This document shows, piece after piece, positions 52,739-58,275 of a DNA stretch of 58,275 bases (within the stretch, counting starts at the first letter, position 1; each line of letters starts with the position of its first letter). The position numbers and the translations under genes were made by a program. The notes beneath the pieces are model-generated. The model did no database searches. It was not told the DNA's origin and saw nothing but the letters and a program-made list of their open reading frames with translations. The DNA is from Actinomycetota bacterium (GTDB taxonomy: Bacteria > Actinomycetota > Thermoleophilia > Solirubrobacterales > 70-9): the NCBI GenBank assembly GCA_018268575.1, contig JAFDWF010000106.1:1-58275 (forward strand). The letters run 5' to 3'.

Positions 52739-53832
52739 TGGCGACGGTGGTCGAGGCCCTGGTGGCCACCGCCGCGGGGGTCGATCCCGAGGTCGTCCCG
52801 GTCGAGCTGCCCGAGCTCGGCCCCGACGACGTCCGCGTGGGGATCGCCGCGGCGGGGGTCTGCCACTCCGATCTCTCGATGGTCAACGGCACGATCCGGC
52901 CCGAGTTCCCGGTGGTCCTCGGACACGAGGCCTCCGGCTTCGTGCTCGAGTGCGGCGCCGCGGTCTCCGACCTGGAGCAGGGGGCACCGGTAGTCCTCAA
53001 CTGGGCGACGCCGTGCCGTCACTGCTGGTTCTGCCTCAACGGCGAGCCTTGGCTCTGTCGCCGGGTCGAGGGCGTCGTCAGCATCCCCCGCGGTCGGCTC
53101 GCCGACGGCGGGCCGCTGAACGTGTCGCTCGGGGTGGGCGCGTTCGCCGAGCAGACCGTGCTGCCGAGAGCCTCGGTAGTGTCGTTGCCGGAGGGACTGC
53201 CGATGGACGTCGCGGCCCTGATGGGCTGCGCGGTGCTGACCGGCCTCGGCGCGGTCCGCAACACCGCCCGGGTCCGTCCCGGCGAGTCGGTGGCGGTCTT
53301 CGGCCTCGGCGGGATCGGGCTCTCGGCGATCGTCGGCGCCCGACTCGCCGGCGCCGATCCGGTCGTCGCCGTCGACGTCAACGAGGCGAAGTCCGCCGCC
53401 GCCCTGGAGCTCGGCGCCACCGACTTCGTCCTCTACGAGGAGAAAGTCGCCAGACGGCTGCGCGAGCTGACCGGGGGCCGCGGGGTCGACCATGCTTTCG
53501 AGTGCGTCGGCAAGTCGGCGACGATCCGCGCCGCCTGGAGCTCGACTCGCCGCGGTGGCGCCTGCGTCGTCGTCGGCGTCGGCCCGGTCAGCGACGAGGT
53601 GCGGCTGAACGCGATGGAGATCTACCACTACGCCCGCAACCTGACGAGCTCCGTGTTCGGCTCCTGCGATCCCGATCGCGACATCCCCGTCCTGACCTCG
53701 CTGGTGGCCTCGGGAAGGATCGATCTGGCGCCGCTGATCAGCCACCGCACCGACCTGGGTGGCGTCAACGACGCGTTCGCGCGGATGCGGGCGGGCGAAG
53801 GCCTGCGCACCGTGGTGGAGTTCGCCGCGTAG
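52738..53832 (+). CDS. Zinc-dependent alcohol dehydrogenase, long-chain MDR type
   Basis: 364 residues; its ATG overlaps the aldehyde dehydrogenase stop (TGATG). Catalytic zinc ligands: AAGVCHSDLSMVNG (Cys42) and LGHEASG (His63). Structural zinc CRHCWFCLNGEPWLC (Cys93-Cys107). Coenzyme strand VAVFGLGGIGLSAIVGARLAGADPVVAVDVNEAK. This is the class I/III-like layout (formaldehyde or aryl/alkyl alcohol dehydrogenases). Co-translation with the aldehyde dehydrogenase suggests alcohol-to-acid oxidation in two steps. Last gene of the operon under operator 5. Confidence 0.93.
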
Positions 53833-53976
53833 GCTCGCGTCGCTTGCCTGGGCGGCTGGGGCGTAGGCCGTCGGCCCGCGGCGCCGATCTCCGCCTGGCT
53901 GGGAAGTCCTGCCCAGCGCGGCGCAGCGGCAAGGAATAGCCCTTAGTCTTTGGAACCTTCCCGAAGGAAACTCACG

Positions 53977-55380
53977 ATGAGCATTCTTGACGACGCAATT
54001 CGCGAGCACCTCGAACTGAAGCGCGCCCACGGCGCCGATGAGGGGGAGCTGAAGAAACTCGAGGACGAGGCCTTCGGCCCGCCGCAGCGGCCTGACGAGA
54101 TCGACCCGTTCGCCGAGGCGCCGACCGAGTTCCTGCTCGCGCCGAGCGACACCCCGGCCGACGCGCCCGAGGTCGGCGACGAAGCCGCCCGCGGCGGTCG
54201 TCGTCCCAACATCGCCGACCTGCAGGAGCCACCGCCGCCGACGCCGTCGGAGGGAACCGAGGCGCCCGCCGCGGCAGGCGCGCTCTTCGACATCGACGCG
54301 CGGGAGATCGAGGAGCCCCCGCCGGCCGAGGCCGCGGCGCCCGCGCTCGCCCCCGACGAAGAGCTCTCACCCGCCCCGGACGCGCCGCCGCCGAGCCCCG
54401 CCGACGCGGCCGATGCGCCGCCGCCCCCGCCCGTCGACGAGGCTCCCGCCACGGGCATCGCGCCGCCCCGGGACGAGCCCGTCGCAGAGCCGGCCGCGAG
54501 CGAGCCCGCCGCGAGCGAGCCCGCCGCGAGTGGGCCCGCCGAGGAGGAGCACCCGGCCGGCGAGCACCAGATCGTCGCCGATCCCGGCCCGACCGCCGAG
54601 GAGCGGCACGCGATCGCCGACCAGCCGACCCAGATGTTCGACGTGCAGGCTCACGTCGACGCCGAGGCGGTCGAGGCCGCTGCCGCCGAGCGGGCGCCGA
54701 GCGACGAGGAGCTCGTCGACGCGGCCCGGTCGGAGCCCTCCAGCGCACCGCCCGCGCCCGAGGACCCCGACGATGCGCCGCCGTCGTCCGAGGCCGACGA
54801 GCAGCCGCCGCTCGACACGCGCGGCCCCGGCGCGGAGGTCGCCGGCCATCCGCCCGCCGAGGCCGCCGAGCCCACCGAGGAGGAGTCGGCCGAATTCGAC
54901 TTCTTCAACGAACAGCGGCTCGCCGACGAGCTCGACCAGGCGCTCGAGGCGCCGATCGCCGACGAGCAGGGCCTGTCGCGGCATGAGGACTCGGGTCCCG
55001 CGCAGGGCGGCATCTTCGACTTCGAGAGCCAGGGAGGGCCCTACGAGGAGGACCCCTCCGAGGAAGTGCTCCGCCGCATCGATGACGACGACCCGCCCTC
55101 GGAGGAGGTGCGCTACGCCTTCGACCCGCCCTCCGAGGAAGGCCCGCGCGACCGCGCCGAGGAGCCGCCCTCCGAGGAAGCGCGTCGTGCCGACCCGCCC
55201 TCCGAGGAAGCGCCGCGCGACTCGGCGGAGCCGCCGTCGGAGGAAGCGGACGTCGACTACGACCCTGACACCGGCCACGAGGACGTGCTCGAAGACACCC
55301 CGCGCTTCCTCGAAGACCAGCCCGAGGACGACGACCTCTGGTTCGAGCAGAAGCCGCCGAAGGACTTCGATCTCGACTGA
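53977..55380 (+). CDS. Acidic low-complexity protein with PPSEE repeats
   Basis: 467 residues from ATG 53977, with GAAGGAAA upstream. The first ~40 residues form a charged helix (MSILDDAIREHLELKRAHGADEGELKKLEDEAFG) that looks like the only folded part. The rest is rich in Pro, Ala, Glu and Asp, with three AASEP-type repeats (~residues 180-195) and at the C-terminus five PPSEE units plus one DPSEE at roughly ten-residue spacing. No membrane segment. Similar N-termini occur, from memory, in unnamed thermoleophilian proteins. Its last bases overlap the probable start region of the ABC ATPase. Confidence 0.75.
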   Translation: MSILDDAIREHLELKRAHGADEGELKKLEDEAFGPPQRPDEIDPFAEAPTEFLLAPSDTPADAPEVGDEAARGGRRPNIADLQEPPPPTPSEGTEAPAAAGALFDIDAREIEEPPPAEAAAPALAPDEELSPAPDAPPPSPADAADAPPPPPVDEAPATGIAPPRDEPVAEPAASEPAASEPAASGPAEEEHPAGEHQIVADPGPTAEERHAIADQPTQMFDVQAHVDAEAVEAAAAERAPSDEELVDAARSEPSSAPPAPEDPDDAPPSSEADEQPPLDTRGPGAEVAGHPPAEAAEPTEEESAEFDFFNEQRLADELDQALEAPIADEQGLSRHEDSGPAQGGIFDFESQGGPYEEDPSEEVLRRIDDDDPPSEEVRYAFDPPSEEGPRDRAEEPPSEEARRADPPSEEAPRDSAEPPSEEADVDYDPDTGHEDVLEDTPRFLEDQPEDDDLWFEQKPPKDFDLD

Positions 55381-56335
55381 CGAAGCCGCGATCGAAGCCT
55401 CTGGGCTCCGCAAGTCCTACGGCGACGTGCAGGCGCTCCGCGGCGTCGACCTGAGCGCGCCCGCCGGCACCGTGCTCGGGCTGCTCGGCCCGAACGGGGC
55501 GGGGAAGACGACCGCGGTCCGCATCCTCACCACGCTGCTCCCCGCCGACGGCGGCAGCGCCCGCGTCGCCGGGCTCGACGTCGCCTTCGAAGCGCCGCAG
55601 CTGCGCCGCCGGATCGGGCTCGCCGGCCAGTACGCGGCGGTCGACGAGAACCTCACCGGCTTCGAGAACCTGCAGATGGTCGGCCGGCTCTACCACCTGC
55701 CGAAGGGCGAGCCGAGGGCGCGGGCGACGGAGCTGCTCGAACGGTTCGACCTCGCCGAGGCGGGCGGGCGGCTGGTCCGCACCTACTCGGGCGGGATGCG
55801 CCGCCGGCTCGACCTCGCCGCGGCGCTGGTGGCGAAGCCGCCGGTACTGTTCCTCGACGAGCCGACGACCGGGCTCGACCCGCGCAGCCGGATCGGCCTC
55901 TGGGAGACGATCGAAGGGCGGGTCGCCGAGGGGACGACGGTGCTGCTCACCACCCAGTACCTCGACGAGGCCGACCGGCTCGCCGACCGCATCTCGGTGA
56001 TCGACCACGGGATGGTGATCGCGGCGGGCTCCTCCGACGAGCTGAAGGACCAGGTCGGCGGCGAGAGCCTCGAGGTGACGCTCGAGTCGGCGGACGAGGC
56101 GGCGGCCGCGGCGGCGGCGCTCGACGGGGTCGCAGCGCAGCCGCCGGAGCTCGACGGGATCGTCCTGCGGGTGCCGGTGGCGGAGCGCAAAGGGAAGATC
56201 GCGGCGGCGGTGCAGCGGCTGAACGAGGCCGGCGTCGGGATCGACGACATCTCGATGCGGCGACCGACCCTCGACGACGTCTTCCTCAAGCTGACCGGCC
56301 ACGCCGCCGAGGAGGACGGGGAGGAGGAGGGGTGA
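55370..56335 (+). CDS. ABC exporter ATP-binding protein, DrrA-like (start codon unclear)
   Basis: About 321 residues. Walker A LLGPNGAGKTTAVRIL, Q-loop AGQYAAVDENLTGFENL, signature YSGGMRRRLDLAAALV, Walker B VLFLDEPTTGLDPRSR and LTTQYLDEADRLADRI, then the DrrA-type C-terminal domain ending MRRPTLDDVFLKLTGHA. Between the preceding stop (55378-55380) and the first nucleotide-binding strand there is no in-frame ATG, GTG or TTG. AAGGA at 55360-55364 sits five bases before ATC 55370, so I give that as a possible non-canonical start. A +1 shift at the TGAC of the preceding gene, or a sequencing error, are alternatives. Its partner permease follows directly. Confidence 0.85.
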   Translation: MSTDEAAIEASGLRKSYGDVQALRGVDLSAPAGTVLGLLGPNGAGKTTAVRILTTLLPADGGSARVAGLDVAFEAPQLRRRIGLAGQYAAVDENLTGFENLQMVGRLYHLPKGEPRARATELLERFDLAEAGGRLVRTYSGGMRRRLDLAAALVAKPPVLFLDEPTTGLDPRSRIGLWETIEGRVAEGTTVLLTTQYLDEADRLADRISVIDHGMVIAAGSSDELKDQVGGESLEVTLESADEAAAAAAALDGVAAQPPELDGIVLRVPVAERKGKIAAAVQRLNEAGVGIDDISMRRPTLDDVFLKLTGHAAEEDGEEEG

Positions 56336-57105
56336 GCGGCCTGCGGATGGCGGCCTCCGACACCTTGGTGCTGTCGAAGCGCAACTTCATGCGCATCGTC
56401 CGCGCGCCCGACCTGCTGCTCGCCTTCACCGTGCAGCCGATCATGTTCGTGCTGCTCTTCGCCTACGTCTTCGGCGGCGCGATCCCGACCCCCGGCCACA
56501 GCTACATCGACTTCCTGATCCCGGGGATCCTCGTCCAGACGATGGCCTTCGGCGGCTTCGTCACCGCGATGGGGATCGCCGAGGACCTGCGCAAAGGCCT
56601 GATCGACCGCTTCCGCTCGCTGCCGATGGCGCGCTCGGCGGTGCTCGCCGGGCGGACCCTCTCCGACGTCGCCACCAACGGGGTCTCGATCACGGTGATG
56701 CTGGTCGTAGGGGTGATCATCGGCTTCGGCTTCGAAGCGCCCTTCCTCCACATCGTCGCCGGCATCCTCCTGCTGCTGCTCTTCGGCTACGCCTTCTCCT
56801 GGGTCTTCGCCTTCATCGGCCTCACCTCATCCTCGCCGGAGGCAGCCCAGAGCCTCGGCTTCATCCTCATCTTCCCCCTCACCTTCGTCTCCTCCGCCTT
56901 CGTCCCGCCGCAGACGATGCCCGCCGCCCTCCAGTGGTTCGCCGAAGTCAACCCCTTCTCGGTCGTCGTCAACGCGATCCGCGCCCTCTTCATCGGTGAC
57001 CCCGCCGGCAACGCCGTCTGGGGCGCCGCCCTCTGGTCGATCGGCATCGCCGCCGTCTTCTCCTTCCTCGCCGTGAGCAGATACAAACGCGCCGTCGTCC
57101 GCTGA
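56332..57105 (+). CDS. ABC-2 type exporter permease, DrrB-like
   Basis: 257 residues from GTG 56332 within GTGA overlap with the ATPase stop; GAGGAGG upstream. It has LSKRNFMRIVRAPDLLLAFTVQPIMFVLLFAYVFGG, then YIDFLIPGILVQTMAFGGF, GIAEDLRKGLIDRFRSLPMARSAVL, and six membrane helices with the conserved FVSSAFVPPQTMPAALQWFAEVNPFS before the last. It exports an unknown hydrophobic compound with the preceding ATPase. Confidence 0.93.
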   Translation: MSGLRMAASDTLVLSKRNFMRIVRAPDLLLAFTVQPIMFVLLFAYVFGGAIPTPGHSYIDFLIPGILVQTMAFGGFVTAMGIAEDLRKGLIDRFRSLPMARSAVLAGRTLSDVATNGVSITVMLVVGVIIGFGFEAPFLHIVAGILLLLLFGYAFSWVFAFIGLTSSSPEAAQSLGFILIFPLTFVSSAFVPPQTMPAALQWFAEVNPFSVVVNAIRALFIGDPAGNAVWGAALWSIGIAAVFSFLAVSRYKRAVVR

Positions 57106-57171
57106 GCGCCCGCCACTGAATCGGCGCCTTCTGCGCGCCACGCGTGACAACTTCTTCCCTACCGTCGGCGC

Positions 57172-57672
57172 GTGGCGCCGCTGAAGAAGAAAGGGGATCT
57201 GGCGGAGCTGAAGGTCGCGGCCGACTTGGCGGCCCGGGGGTGTCAGATCTATATCCCGTTCGGCGAGGACAGTAGTTATGACCTCGTCGCCGATTTCGAG
57301 GGGCGCCTCCACCGTGTTCAGGTCAAATTCACGCGGTCGGACGGCCAAGTTGTCGTCGTTGGTTGCCGCTCGCATTCCCTCACCAACGGCAGGGTGCGAT
57401 GGACCAAGATCTATACGGCCGCGATGGTCGACTGGATCGCCGTGTTCGACGCGACCACCGATCGCTGCTACTACGTTCCGTCGTGGATGCTCGGCACCGA
57501 AGGCCGGAGCGGGTTCTTTCTGAGGCTGGCTCCCACTCTCAACGGCCAATCGGCCGGAATCCGCTGGGCGGAGGACTACACGGATCCCGACTTCAGCCGG
57601 GATCCGTCAGTGGAGCCAGCCGGATTCGAACCGGCGACATCCACGTTGCAAACGTGGCGCTCTGCCAACTGA
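57172..57672 (+). CDS. PD-(D/E)XK nuclease-like protein overlapping tRNA-Ala
   Basis: Up to 166 residues from GTG 57172. GDLAELKVAADLAARGCQIYIPF (Glu12), SSYDLVADFEG (Asp37) and RVQVKFTR (Gln50-Val-Lys52) match the PDDEXK nuclease core of the group often called group I intron endonuclease-like. The last ~20 residues (EPAGFEPATSTLQTWRSAN) are simply the antisense of the tRNA, and the stop codon lies inside it. The base composition is visibly less GC-rich than neighbours, which suggests foreign origin. Whether the tRNA-encoded tail is part of a working protein is uncertain. Confidence 0.7.
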   Translation: MAPLKKKGDLAELKVAADLAARGCQIYIPFGEDSSYDLVADFEGRLHRVQVKFTRSDGQVVVVGCRSHSLTNGRVRWTKIYTAAMVDWIAVFDATTDRCYYVPSWMLGTEGRSGFFLRLAPTLNGQSAGIRWAEDYTDPDFSRDPSVEPAGFEPATSTLQTWRSAN

Positions 57673-57683
57673 GCTATGGCCCC
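57611..57683 (-). tRNA. tRNA-Ala (anticodon UGC)
   Basis: 73 bases on the minus strand. The acceptor GGGGCCA pairs with TGGCTCC, followed by A73. D-arm AGCTCAGTTGGCAGAGC, anticodon stem CCACG/CGTGG with anticodon TGC at tRNA positions 34-36, and T-arm GCCGGTTCGAATCCGGC. CCA beyond A73 is not encoded. It overlaps the 3' end of the PDDEXK gene on the other strand. Confidence 0.95.
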
Positions 57684-57718
57684 TCCGCCTCGATTGTAGG
57701 GGCCCGTCGCCCCCGTAC

Positions 57719-58275
57719 CTGGATGGGTAGTCCACGAGGGGTGCGAGGTGGCTTGGGCGGGGTTAGCTGGGGCCCGGGTGGGGGTGCGGGCCTGGTGAGG
57801 TTGGCGCCCGAGTGGTCCGGGCCGGACCGATCGGAGCCCAGGCGTCCCGGGCGTCTCGGAGGCGACCCGGGCAGGCTGTGGCCGCCTCCGGGACGCCCGG
57901 GACGGGAGGTCTTCGGGGGGAAGTTTGCGTAGGGACGGGTGCATCGCTCAAGAACCTCTGTGTGGAGTTTCGGTCCCACGGCGACCGAAACTCCACACAC
58001 AGGTCCCTGACCGGTCGAACGGCGGGATACGAGGCGCCCTGCCGTCACGAAGACGCCGGGAACTTCACATTGATGCCGGGATCGCAGGGAAGGCGTGCGC
58101 CTTCGTGGGGGATCCGGGGCCGCCACGGTCACGCGGCGCATGTTCGGGACCCATGGGGGCCCGAACATGCGCCGCGTCTCCCCGGCCGTGGAGGAAGAGT
58201 GGAATTCGTGACGTCTCCCTCACGTGACCTGCGCACTTCCCGGCGTCTTCGTGACGGACCCCGCGGCACCCTCCC
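57719..58275 (+). repeat. Long mosaic intergenic repeat, copy E (cut by window end)
   Basis: Begins GGATGGGTAGTCCACGAGG, similar to an end of copy C. Modules: GGGCCTGGTGAGGTTGGCG region; alpha hairpin 57843-57904; GGGAGGTCTTCGGGGGGAAG; the TGTGTGGAGTTTCGGTC hairpin (57959-57975 with 57983-57999), exact reverse complement of that in copy D including the loop; ATCGCAGGGAAGGCG block; a 17-bp perfect hairpin with CGCGGCGCATGTTCGGG (58132-58148 with 58160-58176); and GTGACGTCTCCCTCACGTGA (58208-58227). Same polarity as copy A. No gene in 57684-58275. Confidence 0.82.

Noticed and set aside
57611..57672. Conserved C-terminal protein motif AGFEPATSTLQTWRS
   Set aside because: It is the antisense translation of tRNA-Ala, so its conservation reflects the tRNA, not protein function.

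Overview
The window is very GC-rich DNA with short intergenic gaps, many ATGA/TGATG start-stop overlaps and frequent GTG/TTG starts. The 222-residue protein at 5462-6130 opens with a 'LTYANVIATLALVIAVAGG' membrane segment followed by 'LPKNSVGTRQIKNHAVT'. From memory this arrangement is characteristic of Solirubrobacterales and other Thermoleophilia (Actinomycetota), so I read the window as a chromosomal segment of a soil thermoleophilian. No phage, plasmid or CRISPR genes are visible.

Left part (1-18.8 kb). A branched-chain 2-oxo acid dehydrogenase operon (E1alpha, E1beta, E2 cut by the window edge) lies on the minus strand. It is followed by a RibD/DHFR-like reductase, a LuxR regulator, two secreted proteins, methylmalonate-semialdehyde dehydrogenase convergent with an IclR regulator, a 747-residue LAL-type LuxR ATPase flanked on both sides by a DUF1269/DUF6325-like gene plus a SHOCT gene, and a probable F420 pair (LLM oxidoreductase plus F420:NADP reductase-like protein) divergent from a MarR gene with a clear palindromic operator.

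Metal locus (18.9-23.6 kb). Two NRAMP-family transporters whose selectivity motifs resemble the NRAMP-related magnesium transporters flank an MgtC protein and an ArsR/SmtB repressor that has a complete alpha-5 metal site. The first transporter has a structured leader. A short acidic/proline-rich ORF ends just before a stem-loop that sequesters the Shine-Dalgarno sequence. This is my best candidate for an undescribed regulatory system.

Middle (23.6-34.4 kb). A second, complete branched-chain 2-oxo acid dehydrogenase operon ends in a leucine-type dehydrogenase. Secreted proteins follow: an unknown exported protein, an alkaline-phosphatase-superfamily enzyme, an IPT/PASTA-like protein and an alpha/beta hydrolase.

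Catabolic regulon (35.2-53.8 kb). This holds a beta-keto acid cleavage enzyme, a five-part oligopeptide-type ABC importer, two zinc alcohol dehydrogenases, a class III CoA-transferase, acetoacetyl-CoA synthetase, HyuA/HyuB and an aldehyde dehydrogenase. Five copies of one palindromic operator (consensus CATATCGACTGATCGATATG) sit at the transcription-unit heads. The cleavage enzyme releases acetoacetate and the synthetase activates it, so the locus appears to be a single coordinated catabolic pathway with an unknown substrate.

Right end (53.9-58.3 kb). An acidic PPSEE-repeat protein overlaps an ABC exporter ATPase that lacks an ordinary start codon. Then come its permease, a PD-(D/E)XK nuclease-like gene running into tRNA-Ala(UGC), and a repeat.

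Five long, gene-free mosaic repeats (about 480-790 bp, both orientations) occupy the larger intergenic gaps at 6.1-6.9, 9.4-9.85, 34.4-35.1, 42.2-42.7 and 57.7-58.3 kb. They are built from shared hairpin modules.
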